NCBI RefSeq assembly: GCF_030272615.1 | Contig: NC_081405.1 | Coordinates: 575,713,752-575,777,751 of the forward strand | Length of the DNA stretch: 64,000 nt | Origin: Cryptomeria japonica | Taxonomy: Eukaryota; Streptophyta; Pinopsida; Cupressales; Cupressaceae | Direction: 5' to 3' | Shown: piece after piece, positions 46,841 to 58,972 of the stretch | Layout of the letters: each line of letters begins with the position of its first letter | How positions within the stretch are numbered: position 1 is the first letter of the stretch | Notes under the pieces: generated by a model | Seen by the model: only the letters and a program-made list of their open reading frames with translations | Databases searched by the model: none | What the model was told of the DNA's origin: nothing | Position numbers and translations under genes: made by a program

Positions 46841-47800
46841 GACTGCTCTCCATAAAAAAATCTTGACCCAAGATAACTTGGTCAAGTCGGGATTCCATTT
46901 CCCTAACAGTTGCATCCTCTACAAAAATGATGAAGAAAGTCTTGCCCATCCCTTCCTCCACTGTGCCTTCACTTGGGAGCTATGGGGATGGTCTATAGTA
47001 AGCTTAGTTTCGGGGACCCTCTTCCAACCCCCTTATACAACAACTATAGAAGAATATCCCCTCCACATCAGCTGGTGTATCAGGAAGAAACAAAATGACA
47101 AAATATTTAGAGACAAAGAGGCCTCCGCGGAAACTATGTTTGCTCAATTCCTTAAGCTAATTCTTCAGAATATCTATGTTTCTAAAACTTGGATAGCATC
47201 CAAGTCCCCCTCTACCTAGGAATAGGAAATTGCTAGATGTTGGAACCTTCTCCCCTCGTTCTCTCTTGTTGACTTCTCTAAGAGACTTTTAAGACAAAGC
47301 ATGGTCTGGTTCCCCCTAGCTATAAATTTTAAAATCAATTTTGATGGTGCTGCCAGGGGTCCTAGTTGTTGATGGATGGGTGATCAAATCCCATTTGGGG
47401 GCCTTGTTGCTACTTATGCGGGTAACTTGAATGGGCATTCCTCTAATTAGGCTAAAGCTATGGCCTTAGCTTGGGGAATCCGCATTGCCCTCTCCATGGG
47501 AATTAGGATTATGGACATTGAGGAGGACTCCATGCTTATCATTGATGTTGTCAAAGGGTGGAACAAGCTTAATTAGACAATTGAGGGAACCATCAGGGAT
47601 ACCTTGAGGCTCATGTCTGGGCTTGAATCATTTAGAGTTATGCAAATCTACAAGTAAGGCAACCGTGTGGTGGAAGCCATGGAAGCCATTGGCCTAAACC
47701 TCTCAGGGCTGAGATGTTGGAGGAATCACAACTCTCTCCCAGACCATGTTAACTTCCTCCTCCAGGAAGAGAAATCCAAAATCTCCACTATTGATTGAGC
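46841..47800 (+). pseudogene. L3 ORF2 zf-RVT and RNase H domains
   Basis: zf-RVT lies at about 46820-47010: KILTQDNLVKSGF, then CILYKNDEESLAHPFLHC, where the second cysteine has become tyrosine. RNase H spans about 47325-47790. INFDGAARG near 47338 holds the first catalytic Asp. SSN-stop-AKAMALAWGI follows, then IEEDSMLIIDVV near 47518 with a catalytic Asp, then VMQIYK-stop-GNRVVEAMEAIG as the C-terminal motif. An archaeal-like RNase H acquired by plant L1 elements is known, and this domain fits that group. Confidence 0.75.
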
Positions 47801-48225
47801 TGCTGCCAAGAGCTTCCCTTACCATCGTCTCTTCCCTCGAGGTAGTCTGGAGATGGTAGTTTCATAATTCAAATAATGGGAATATCCCTTTGATCCCTTC
47901 TAGTATGGTGGTGACTCGTTCGGCGAGGATGGTGATGATGCATGTGTTGCTGTGCTGGTATTTTACTTGGGATTGTAGAGTCAGGATGAGATACGACTGG
48001 ATTGGAAATGTGTTAGCTACTACCGATATTTGTTGGCCTTTAATACCTCATAACTAGGAAATCATTTGTAAAAGTCACTTCATTTTTTCCCATGCACCCA
48101 ACTTCATTTCTCATTTATTGATGCTAGGCTCTCACACTTCATATTTTATCTTCTTGGCTTGCTTGTCGAAGGGTCTCTGCAACATTTTCTATTTCATGAC
48201 TAAATAAGCTTTGTTGGTGGAAGAT
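47801..48225 (+). other. Spacer between L3 RNase H and ORF3
   Basis: About 430 bp, no domain seen. The L2 element has a spacer of similar length (~460 bp) at the same place. Confidence 0.55.
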
Positions 48226-49690
48226 ATGGGGGACAACAGAGTTAGATATGAATCGGATAATCCAGATGATTTTCAAAATGACCCCCTAGTTTGGAACTTC
48301 TATCTTGAAGGTGGGGTTGCTGATTTTATGGATTGCCTGAAGAGCCATGATGAGAAGCTCTCAGCTGCTTTCATCTCCTCCTAGCCTCTGAGGTGGGCCT
48401 CAGTTGGCGATATTGCCTTTCATGTCCCTAAGAAGACTATTTCCCAAGCTACGAAGCTCACCCTTGATGGTCACTACTCGAAGCGTACTAGTCATGTTTC
48501 AAACAGTGAAAGTTTGAAATGGTTCTTTCATAACCATGAAGAACCTGTCAAATTGCAAGGTGAGTTTATTCAAGAGGAGCTCAAGCACCCATGGAACATG
48601 ATCTACCTCATGATTATGAAGTATTTCACTCTCAAAGGGAGGTATAAGGTATTCTACTACTACCATTTCCCCCTCCTCAATCACTTCCATAACAATGATT
48701 TTCTTTGTCTGTCATTTTACTTACTGCACTCTATACAAAGCTCTATTAAAGACACTATGGATCCCAAGCATGGGGATAAACCTCCCTACCTCCTCCACTA
48801 GGGCCTTATTTATAGGTTGTATAAATTCCATGAGGCTCACTACCCCCCCTGGAATATTTCTCTCTCTCAGCCCCCATGCCGACTCCCTAGCAGCTCGTGG
48901 CCCTGTCCATGGCTTTCCCTAGATTCTTTCAATATCCCCATGAGGGATTTTCTACGACCACCATGTCCCTGCCAGCTTATGCCTCGATTGTCTCCTTATC
49001 GGCAGTCTCTCCTAATTTAACTCTTCCTGCCTCTCTTAGTGGTTCCATCTCCCTGTCCAAGGGCAAAAGAAAAACCCCCACGAAATACAAATACATTGTC
49101 TTGGATGATAATTCTTCCTCTAAGGGTGCTGAGAACGACAATCCTTCCCTGGATTCTGCGGTTAAAAGGAGATCCTCCAGACTTGCTTCCAAAAGCTGCA
49201 GAAAGAAGACCCTGGTGATCAAGAATCTGGACTCTAAGGAGGACCCCATTGGGAACAAGAAGGAGGAAGGCCCTAATATGACTATGGGGGCACCTTATGG
49301 GGATGCTGTGGATGTGAATGTGACTAGGGACCCCATGGTCCTGACCACTGTTGGTGCCGCTGATATGAGTATCTCTGAAATGAAAACCCAAGACCTCATT
49401 GATGATAAGGATATGACCCCTATGAACACGAACACTGAGGGTCTTATGGGCATGGAAATCTCTAATAGAAAAGCACTGGAATCTAGAAATTTAGATTTGG
49501 ATTCTAAAATCACTAAACAGGTGATGCATTATATCCCTCTGATGGGTTTGGTTAATCATAGTGATAACTCCCTTGCTCATGGCATGCCCAAAGAGACTGA
49601 AGAAAATACAAATGACTTGGCTGTTGAGAACCCCCTGAAGGTCTCTACTCTCTAAAAAATGGAAAACTTGAGCATAGATGTGCTAGACAT
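48226..49690 (+). pseudogene. L3 ORF3, N-terminal and central part
   Basis: Opens at the ATG at 48226 (MGDNRVRYESD). Segments: VWNFYLEGGVADFMDCLKS; ISQATKLTLDGHYSKR; HPWNMIYLMIMKYFTLKGRY, then YHFPLLNHF and LSFYLLHSIQSS (48598-48745); PPWNISL. A frameshift near 48860 moves to the frame that is open from 48897 to 49655, with KGKRKTPTKYKY and KRRSSRLASK (49165-49196). The order and the RRS-x-RL motif match L2 ORF3. Function is unknown; the basic patch suggests nucleic-acid or nuclear targeting (inference). The ORF is cut by G3 at 49690 and resumes after 62457. Confidence 0.65.
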
Positions 49691-52600
49691 TGTTACCAAA
49701 ATTTTGCACATGCCAAATTTGGTGCCCTACTAAAGCCTTGCATTCATTCATATTGAAAAGGAAAAATCATGAGTAAAAAATTAGAAATACACCTTTTTTC
49801 TCTAACTTGTTTGCTTCATGTGCAGATACAGGAAAGTAAGACAACATGTGGGTTAAAATGTAGCTCCCACAAGGGTTTAACTCAACATGTTGTATATCAT
49901 AGAGACATCTATGTTCCATTGTAGATGAAATGGCATGGCTGATGTAAGGCTGAAAAAAGCTCAGAGAAAATGCAATCCGCCTATGTAAAGTGTTTTACTT
50001 AGGTGCCAAAGAAGGTTGTAAAAGGCCTTAGAGTTTCCAAGTGGTTTCAGTCACCAGGTAGGAAGACCTTTTATCCCACATTTGCTACACGGAAGGAGTT
50101 TATCACATTTAAATTTAAGGTGACATATAACTATAGTGTCAAAGCTTACAATTTTTTGGCAAGAAGAGGCAGCTCATGGCCTGGTGGACCCCACATGTGC
50201 ACATCTCAAAGGGTCCTAATTTTGTGACCGGCTAGCGGGAAGAGACTAAAGAGCAAGAAAGTTGAAGAAAGATCAATAGTGATGTCAGTGATCCAACGGA
50301 TTTCGCTAAGGTGCAATGGAAAGATGCACATTGGGTCATCACTGTGACTTGGCAACTAATGACGTGGTGAGGCAGAGAGTATAAGACCAATGAGAGGTGG
50401 AAGACAGGTGGTGGTCCAGTGGTTGGTGACATGGTACGAATGGGAAACATCAGGAAGATCTTGGCCGCGATGAGTCTCGAAAAGTTTCCATCAAAGGCTC
50501 TATTCCATCGATATTGAGCATATTTTGGCCGCGATGAGTCCCAAAAAGGTTTCATCGAAGGCTCAGTTCCATTGACATCAAGAAGACCTTGTCTGCAATG
50601 AGTCCCGAAAAGGTTTCACTGAAGGCTCAATTTCATCGACATAACAATATCGATGAAACCACAAGTTCGATGAGACTGGTAACTGGCTCACCAAGGGATT
50701 ACTTTGGCTGAAGGAAGGATATCTGACAGAGCAAGGCATGTAGAAGGTCTGGCAAACAGGTGGTGCCCAGGCAGATCTCATGACCCAATCAAAGGGTAAC
50801 ACATCTTGACACGTGGCAAAAGAGAGAAAATCAGCTGAGGTTAAAGGTCAAGCAAGTTGAGGAAAGATCAACAATAGTTTGAAAGATCTAAGGGCTATCG
50901 CTATACCGCTATAGAAAGAAGTTGTCTAGATACCTCTGTGACTTGTTGACAAAGCAAGTGCAAAAAAGGTGAGTGGATAAGGTGCAAAAGATCGAGCAGT
51001 TTGAGGAGAAATTGACAGTCATCGCTATACTGTGCAATGAAGATGCTCGATGATTATCCCTTGCGATATAGCGACTGATGACATGGAGGTTAAGGTGGCG
51101 CCTAGTTGGATCCCAAAGCGGTGACATGTGGTGACATCATGGCATAAGAGAAAGTGCTCAGAGAGGCTAAAGATCATGCAAGTTCGAAAGATCCGATGGT
51201 TGTCGCGAAGGCGAAAGGAAATGTTGTGTGCCCAGTTATCACTGCGACCTAGCGACAAGGTGGGTCTAGGTCTAGTGGTGGTGAAGATGGTAGTCTAGAT
51301 GGCAGATAAAGGGGACCTGCGAGAAAATCAGAGGTTGGCACTTGGCAAGAGTGTATAGATGAGTGGATGTATATTTTTAGGTCAACTTTGAACTTGAACT
51401 TTGAACCGGTTCAAAGTGGTTCAATTGTTCAAAGTTCATCATCGTCGCTCATTCCCACAGGCCCAGGATGAATAAAGAAAACTAGCAGAGATAAAAGCAA
51501 ATGGAGGGGCCTGCTAAAAAGTAAACCAAAAGTTAATGCAATCAGCCATGGTTCATTTAGGCGAGCTAGTGGCTGCCAATAATAAAAATTGCACGGTAAA
51601 GTTAGAACTGGTTGTATGAATAGTGAAAAGGCCGCCAAGCAAGGAGATGATTTATCAATGAAAGATTAATGTAGATGCTTATTGATTATCTGAATATGTA
51701 AGTGTTATATACCATTGGAAAGCTCACGAAACAAAAAGATGTATTTTTTCAACCATTTTTTACAGAAGTTTCAACACAAAGAGTAGTTGCGAGGGAATGT
51801 ATAAGATTTTTTTTCAGTGGGATTTCTTTTCCATACAGTTACAGTTACAGTTACAGTTCAGTTCATCATGCAACTTTCACATGGGGATAGCTATTTTTCG
51901 CATTTAGACATTCAGATTTTTAAACAAGAGGTTCATTTTTTCAATGGAGCTATTTAGGGTGAGATTGGAAATTCCACATTCAGTAATGAGGGTTTCTCTT
52001 CATGCAGGATCAATCATAGTCATTTTGAGTAGTAAAGATTATTATTTTACATTATTATGCATGACTTTTTATGCCAGCTTTGGGGTAGATTTTCCCAAGG
52101 CTTTTCTTATGCAGTATTTGTAGGGTTGTGAAGGGGATTCAACCTAATTTTTATATAATCCTTCTCTCCTTCTTTTTTCCCTATTGTTCTTTCTTTTTGG
52201 CATACACATTTTTGCAAAAAAGCATTGTAGCTCAACAGTATTTGAGTTTTGTAGCAACAACACTCCTTTATTTTTCAATAATATAGCAGTAAATTTCCTT
52301 CTTGGTACTTCTTATATTATCTAGTGAATGAATGACTTGATGATTTCCTATGATTTTTATCCTCTAATTTATCTCATTCTATCAATTTGTGGTGCAAGGA
52401 TATACATGTTAGTTGCAGGTTGTAGTTTGTGTTAGTTGATTTTAATTGCTTGAAGTTGTGAAAATTTTTGGTTTTCCTTCATGCATGCATTAAATTCATC
52501 CCTTTCTAGGAAAGATTTATGCATCTACATGTTCAATTGAGTTGTGAAGCAATCAGGGTTATTTGTTGAAGCTTTTGTGAGTTAACAAGGTTGCAAACCT

Positions 52601-52842
52601 CAGATAAGATATTTGGTGCATCACCTTTGTTAGAATAAATTTTCATTACATGCAAGTTGTCTATCCCTTTCTATCCCTTTTCTTATCAATAGTATTTGCA
52701 AGAGATTCACCAAATAGGAAGTTGACCTGATCTCTACAGATTCACCTTCACTTTGAGCAACCCATAGGCTCAAAGGTGTTTCCATATTTCACAGGATTGC
52801 TTGTTTTTGAACTTAGTATCATAGGTGCAATCCTTAGTGACA
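49691..52842 (+). repeat. G3 5' LTR (~3.15 kb)
   Basis: Starts TGTTACCAAAATTTTGC and ends CTTAGTGACA, followed by the primer-binding site. Contains three tandem 64-bp units at 50461-50652 and an (ACAGTT)n tract near 51835-51858, the latter shorter in the 3' LTR. No ORF of note. Confidence 0.9.
50461..50652. repeat. Three tandem 64-bp units in G3 5' LTR
   Basis: Units start at 50461, 50525 and 50589, each with TTGGCCGCGATGAGTC-like sequence, AAAAGGTTTC and GAAGGCTCA. The period is exactly 64. The array is conserved in the 3' LTR. Tandem arrays in U3 often act as enhancers; here that is inference. Confidence 0.9.
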
Positions 52843-52850
52843 ACGGTTTT

Positions 52851-52868
52851 TGGCACGCCTGGTGGGAT
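52851..52868 (+). promoter_or_regulatory. G3 primer-binding site
   Basis: TGGCACGCCTGGTGGGAT, eight bases after the LTR end. Closely similar to the G2 site at 14236. Confidence 0.7.
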
Positions 52869-53017
52869 ATGTTTGAGCTATCGCAGCTCAAAGAAAATCC
52901 ATTTTTGTTGTTGTTTTGGTATTGACAACAACATTTCAGCCTATTGAGGTTATTTTTTCTAAGGACCTGGTGACTCTATTTTCTAGTTTTATGTGTAGAA
53001 CAGGTCTTAACAGCATA

Positions 53018-54290
53018 TGAAAAAGTATCAAACCAGACAGAGCTAGGATCCGGTTGAGAATATTGAGCTACCACCATCACAGAGAAGGTCAAGGACAATG
53101 AAAAAGCTAGAAAAAACAACAAATTTAGCTGTTGAGTTTCAAAAAAGTTTGTCAGTTGAAGTTTATCTTGAAACTCCAAATCCTAATCTTCAGTCTAATT
53201 ATTCTCCTTTACCTAATAAATCTCAATCCAATTTTGCCACCCGCATAATCCTTTTTTTGTAACTACTCCAATTCAGCCATCTATTACCCAGAATCCACCA
53301 GTAAATCCTCCAATATTTATAATGGCAGTACCAAGAGCACATGCTTTTGTACCCTTCAATGGAGGCAACTCTTTGAATTTGAACCAACATGATCCCATAC
53401 CATGACAAGCTTTGAAAAGTCTTCCTATTTTCATTGGTGAAGACCACGTCACACCCATTTAGCACATAAGAGATATAGAATCTCTATGTGCAGTTCACCA
53501 TATAACCCAAGAAAATGTAGCACTCAGGCTACTGGAAAAATCATTAAAAGGCAAAGCACTTCAATGGTTCAAGGGTTTGCAAATTAATTCAGTTACTGAT
53601 TCGGATGATTTGGGTGATAAGCTAACAAAGTAGTTCGCAGATAAATCAAATCACCTATCATTGGTAGAGCAGATGACCACTATCAAGAGGGCACCGTAAG
53701 AGAAGATGATTGATTTCAATTACCATTTTGAGTGAACCTGGAATATAATTCCTACAATGGTAAAACCCTCTCCTAAACATGCATATTTTTCCTGATATAC
53801 ATCCATTGATTCCTTTACAAGTACCCCCTATTGCTGCAATACCTATTGTTCCAGTACTAGGTTTTCAGAATTATGTTTAAAATAGTGTTGTAGCAGACTT
53901 GTAAAAACAACTACAGCCTTACAAGAGATGTTTATAAAGAATATTGAAGCAACTCAACTAATCTAATAGAATATGCAAAATTTTGACAATGAATTAGTGA
54001 ACATGAAGAAAACTCAGAACCAAAATCAAAGGTATCAAGCCTCATATCAAGCTCCTTATCAACCCAATAGGCCTAACTACCAAGTTGATACTCAGAATCA
54101 AAGGAGGAACTACAACAATAGGAAAAACCAGCAATATAATCAGAATACTACTAGAAATTCTAAAGAAATTGTTCATACTCAGAACAATATGGTGCAAGAG
54201 TGGTGTTTTCCTTGCCAACAACCTCATAATCAAGCATCATGCCAAAATGCAGTGAATGCTCAATCACAAGCTTTTATGGTTTAGAATAAC
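53018..54290 (+). pseudogene. G3 gag
   Basis: Capsid region about 53340-53750: RAHAFVPFNGG, then LLEKSLKGKALQWFKGLQI, LGDKLTK-stop-FADKSNHLSLVEQ, and MIDFNYHFE. A glutamine/asparagine/tyrosine-rich segment follows at 53973-54180, then a knuckle CFPCQQPHNQASC (CX2CX3HX4C) near 54203-54241. The start near 53018 is uncertain. Stops are at 53403, 53631, 53698 and elsewhere. The frame of the C-terminal part continues into the protease. Confidence 0.75.
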
Positions 54291-55240
54291 ATGTCTTATC
54301 AGGATCCAGGTATAAATGAGGAACCAAAAGGTCTTGAGGTGGCTATGATGAATTGGAAAGGTGAGGAATTTTTTGGAGTTGATCATATGCAAGCACAAAA
54401 TAGACCTTTTTCACTTGTTGCAGAAAATACAATGTCAAAGAAACATGCTATTGATATTGGACAACAAGCTGTAAATAATGGAAAACAACAAAATAAATCT
54501 GAACAACAACAAGATAAAGGAAAACAACAAGCTTCTACAAGTCAGCAAGTTGTTAGTACACATCCACCTATCTAGAATGTGCAGATTTTACTAGGAGGAC
54601 AACCTGTAGCACCTAAAGAACAACAGAAAGTTCAATCTCAGTTAAAACTAGCTCATCAAGAGCCTCTTGTTCGAAAAGTACAACATAAGATTAGTGGTGT
54701 TCCATTTAATATTGTTGAATCTATGGAAAAAACCAATGTTTCCATGACAATGATAAATGCATTGCAAATTCCTTGACAAAAAGAATTGCTGAGAGATAAA
54801 TTGGATAATCTTTCCTTGACTAATGAGGCTCAAAAAGATCGACCTAGAGTTGCATTAGCTAATGATATCCTAGTTAAGAATAATCAACCAATCCAAACAC
54901 CAAAACCTCCTCCATTTTTTATAACATTGATAATTGGCAACCATCTAGTCCACAATTGCTTGATAGACTCAGGGCCCAGTAGTTCAATTATTAACAAAGA
55001 CCTTGCAGATAAACTTGGTTTAATTTATGAGCATGTTTCTAGAGGAGTTGTACAATTAGATGGAACATCAGTTAAGTTGGTTGGTTTGGTCAGAGATCTT
55101 GGTTTGACCTTGCATGCTTGTCCTAATTTTATAATACCTCGGGACATGCACATAGCTGATTTACCTCCACACTTTTCTATTTGCATATCTAAAAATTTCA
55201 CAGCAAAATTAAGAGGATACCTCTCTGCTCATTGATCACA
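54291..55240 (+). pseudogene. G3 linker and aspartic protease
   Basis: 54291-54780 is a glutamine/lysine-rich linker. The protease core at about 54910-55235 reads PPFFITLIIGNHLVHNCLID, then SGPSSSIINKDLADKLGL. The D-S-G catalytic triplet is intact. VQLDGTSVKLVGLVRDLGLTL follows, then FSICISKNF. Single frame of 149 codons, ended by a stop at 55233. Confidence 0.8.
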
Positions 55241-55574
55241 CTTATTTTTTAGAACCTGATATGGTAGTAAGATTACCATTAAGTTAGAACCTCAAGCCAC
55301 TTGCCACTTACAACCATATACCCCAATTCCTATAAATGCAGATCTTACCATCGGAGACCATGAAGAGTTACCACCTATCCAGGATCCAGATACTCCTATT
55401 CAAGCCATACCTGATGTGAATTTGGATGAGTGGGAAGCCTAGAATAATGCAGAATATCCTTCATCAGCATGGATGAAATAGGTCTTGGTGTTTATATGAT
55501 TCATGAGGAGGATTATGTTATTCCTAAGATTGAAAAAGAGGATATTTTGCTTGACTAGCAATCAGAAGAACATA

Positions 55575-56060
55575 AAAATCAGGTTTGGTAGCTCTATTTT
55601 GATGGTTCAAGAGATAAAAATAGTTTCAGAGGTGGTGTTATGCTAATTTCACCTGAAGGTATGAGATGCTACACTTCTTTTAGATTTTCTTTTAGCTGTA
55701 TAAACAATATAACTGAGTATGAATCATTAGCACATGGCTTAGAATGGGCTATGCAGAAAAAAGTTAAATGTTTACAAGTTTTTCGTAATAGTGAACTAGT
55801 TGTGAACCAAGTAAGGAATATCGATGTCACCAAAAATTATGTTTTGAAGATGCACCATCATATAACTTGGAATTTAATTGAAGATTTTGATGCTCTTAAT
55901 TTGTTATCCATACCTAGAAGTCAAAATGAAGAAGTAGATAGGCTTGCTACTTTAGGAGCTCAGTTCAATCTTCCAAAAGAACTAGAAAATATTGATAGAC
56001 AATAGTATGTTAAAGCTGAAGTAAGGCCCTCAGTTCCAGATAACACTATTAATTGGTAGG
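55575..56060 (+). pseudogene. G3 RNase H-like domain upstream of RT
   Basis: An RNase H fold domain between protease and RT. It reads LYFDGSRDKNSFRGGVMLI (catalytic D-G-S near 55595), NNITEYESLAHGLEWAM (55710-55755, catalytic Glu), LQVFRNSELVVNQVRN (where relatives have a catalytic Asp, here Asn), and SIPRSQNEEVDRLATLGAQF (55910-55965, the C-terminal acidic motif). Its pattern matches the archaeal-like RNase H that follows RT in Tat elements such as G2, but here it precedes RT. It shares the RT reading frame, so the order is unlikely to be a later patchwork. Confidence 0.75.
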
Positions 56061-56254
56061 TTTTTGACTCAAATGAGCAGATTACCAATTCCCTAATTGA
56101 TGAAGATAAGTTTTCTATTGGAAATCAACGTAAGTTCAATGATCAATATGAAAACCAGTTTCTCCAATTGGAAACTAACTAGTAGCCCAAGGGTCTGGTA
56201 ACCCTTGAATCTATTTTTAATACAGATGATCAGGTCAGAAAGGAAAAAGGTAGC

Positions 56255-57160
56255 ATGTTTGTGAACAAACAATATTATGAACCTGTTCAAATATTCAAGG
56301 ACAAGCTACTAAAAATTGGCAAGGTATGTACCCCTGAAGAGAAACATGCTTTTATAAAACTTTGTCAAGAATTAAATGACATATTTGCATGGAGGTATGA
56401 AAATTTGAAAGGATTTGATCCTCATTTAGCTCGACATACCATAGAGTTGGTAGATAATGCAAAACCAGTAAGGCAGAAACAAAGGCCTTTTAATCCAAAG
56501 TTAGAACATCCTATGAAAACTGAGTTAAATAAGCTGATTGAAGGAAACATCATATTTCCAATCAACCACATATCCTAGGTGTCCAGTCTAGTTCCTGTTA
56601 GGAAAAAGAATGGTGAACTGAGATTATGTGTTGATTTTAGAGATCTAAATAGAGAATCCCTGAAAGACCATTACTCACTACCCTCAATGGAGTACATTTT
56701 GTGGGTTGTATCAAGATTAGAGAGATTCTCATTACTTGACAATTATTCAGGACATAACCAAGTTTTGGTCAAAGAAGAAGACGAGTACAAAATAACATTT
56801 ACCACCAAGTGGGGTACAATGGCTTATAATAAAATGCCATTTGGATTGACCAATACAGAGGCAACATTTCAGCGTGCAATGGATATGGCCTTTCAAGGCC
56901 TGATTAACAAGTTTGTTTTGGTTTACCTAGATGATGTAACCATTTTTTTCTTAAAATACTAATGAACATCTTGACCATCTCACACAGGTATTTGAGAGAT
57001 GCAAGGAATGTGGAGTTTCATTAAATCCCAAGAAGAGCATATTTGTTATTCATGAAGGGAAGTTGCTAGGATATATTATTTCAAAGCATGGGATTTCAAT
57101 AGATCCTGAGAGGATCACAACCATACTTGCATTACCATTACTAGCACATAAGAAGGGATT
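56255..57160 (+). pseudogene. G3 reverse transcriptase
   Basis: Motifs in order: FAWRYENLKGFDPHLARHTI, then PFNPKLEHPMKTELNKL, then SSLVPVRKKNGELRLCVDFR (56582-56640), LDNYSGHNQVLVKEED, MPFGLTNTEATFQRAMD (56836-56885), and the catalytic box LVYLDDVTIF near 56917-56946, intact. After 56962 a frameshift leads into the downstream part (NPKKSIFVIHEGKLLGYIIS). One stop at 56576. Confidence 0.85.
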
Positions 57161-57735
57161 CTAAAGTTTCATAGGTAGGATTAACTTTATTAGAAGGTTT
57201 ATTCCTAATATTGTCGTATTGATGCAGCCACTTACAACCATGCTTAAGAAAAACATTCATTTTCAGTGGACTAACGAAGGTAAGAACAGTTTCAAAGAGA
57301 TTAAAGAAGCAATTGCAATAGCCCCCACTCTCATTAATCCTAATTTTAAGAAAGATTTTATTCCATATTCCTTTGGGAGTGAGGACACTATTTCTACAAT
57401 GTTATGTCAGCAAATCATGAAGGTTTAGAACAACCAGTTGCTTTCTTTAGCCACATTTTGCATGATTATGAGACAAGATACTCATTTGTAGAAGGGCATG
57501 TGTTAGCAGTAATAAGAAGCCTAAAGAAATTTAGGCACATGCTCTCTAACAATAAGATTCAGCTTATGGTTGCTCATCATACAGTGAAAGAGTTTTTGCT
57601 TAGCAAAGAAATAAATGACAAAAGGGCAGGTTGGATTACAAAAATTAATAAAAAAGAGGAGAAACAAGTTGAAACAATGCTTAATAATGAAGAACAACCT
57701 ACTCCCCCAATTTTACCAACCACTTGGAATTAGCA
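57161..57735 (+). pseudogene. G3 RT-linked RNase H
   Basis: 57219-57428 reads KNIHFQWTNEGKNSFKEIKE, the usual RT-RNase H connection. After a frame change at about 57405 comes QPVAFFSHILHDYETRYSFV, then EGHVLAVIRSLKKFRHML and HHTVKEFLLSKEINDKRAGW. The domain is degraded; the first Asp strand (SFGSEDTI) is altered. Integrase follows directly with no second RNase H between them. Confidence 0.75.
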
Positions 57736-57829
57736 GAGTGCCCATTATTTACAAGCTGGTGACTGTTCGCAAGGCTTAGACAGATCAAAACAAAGGTATT
57801 TTAGGCTAAAAGACATTCCTTATGCTTTA

Positions 57830-58972
57830 TAGATGGTATTTTATTCAAAAAGGATTATAACGATGTTTTATTAAGATGCATTGAGCCAGATCAGATTGAA
57901 AATGTTCTAAGTGAATTTCATGAAGGACCTATAGGAGGTCATTTTGCAGCAAGAACAACACCTCTAAAAATTATGAGAGCTGGTTATTATTTTCCTAAAA
58001 TGTTTAAGGATTCTCACTCATGGGTGAAGAAATCTGAAAAATGTTCATTGTTTGTAGGAAAACAAAGGCTCCCAGCCTTGCCTTTGCAACCAATTGAAGT
58101 AGAGAAGTCTTTTGCAAAGTGGGGCCTTGATTTTATAGGACCTATTAATCAACCTTCTAGTGGATTTCACAAATGGATTCTTACAACAACTGATTATTTC
58201 ACAAAGTGGACAAAAGCAGTTCCATTTAAAGAAGCTAATGACTCTTTTGTTTTTGAATTTATATCAAGACTTAGTGTCCAAGTTTGGTACCCTAGAATCA
58301 ATCATTTTTTATAATTTTTTAACTTTCATTGGTCTTAGAGTTTCAGATTGGTCAGTTAAGTATAATATATATTTGAATACTTTGTCCAATTATTACCCTG
58401 AGGGTAATGGACAAGCTGAATCAACTAACAAGAACTTGATCAACATCATTAAGAAGACCATTGTTGAGAATCAGAGAACTTGGCATGAAAAGCTCAAGTT
58501 AGCCCTTTGGGCTGACATAATTGCACCAAAGAGATCAACGGGTAACTCTCCTTATGTTTTAACTTATAGAAAAGAAGCCAGATTACCTATTTCAGTTAAA
58601 TTGCCAACTTTGAATTATATAAAAGAATTTGAGTTACTTGAAGAGTAGCCAATCTAGATTAGGATTGTTCAGCTTATGGAGCTAGAAGAAAATCATAGGG
58701 AAGCATACTGAAAATTAGAAATGCACCATGCTAAGATGAAGAGAACCTTTGATTGAAAAGTTGCACCACACATATTTAATTAGGGTGATCTTGTTTTCAA
58801 ATGGGATGAATTAAAGAACATACCTAGTAGACATACCAAGTTTGATGCCATGTATGATGGCCCGTATGTTATCACATAATGCAAATAGAATAATGCTTTC
58901 CAGCTTGCTAAATTGAATGGAGAGGTGTTGCCAATCCCTGTCAATGGGATTCACCTCAAACTATGCTATTGA
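57830..58972 (+). pseudogene. G3 integrase
   Basis: Zinc-finger region about 57900-58075 (EFHEGPIGGHFAARTTPLKI, CSLFVGKQRLPALPLQP). The first catalytic Asp is in WGLDFIGPIN near 58120. A frameshift near 58265 destroys the region of the second Asp. The Glu motif PEGNGQAESTNKNL is at 58397-58440. The C-terminal part includes GDLVFKWDELKN, then YDGPYVIT, a GPY/F-type module, and NGIHLKLCY ends the protein. No chromodomain seen. Confidence 0.8.

Noticed and set aside
49686-49690. Definite target duplication for G3
   Set aside because: The right side reads CACAT after extra bases rather than GACAT directly at the LTR end, so it is kept only as a possibility.
50461-50652. CRISPR-like evenly spaced repeat
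   Set aside because: The units are contiguous with no unique spacers and sit inside a retrotransposon LTR of a plant genome.
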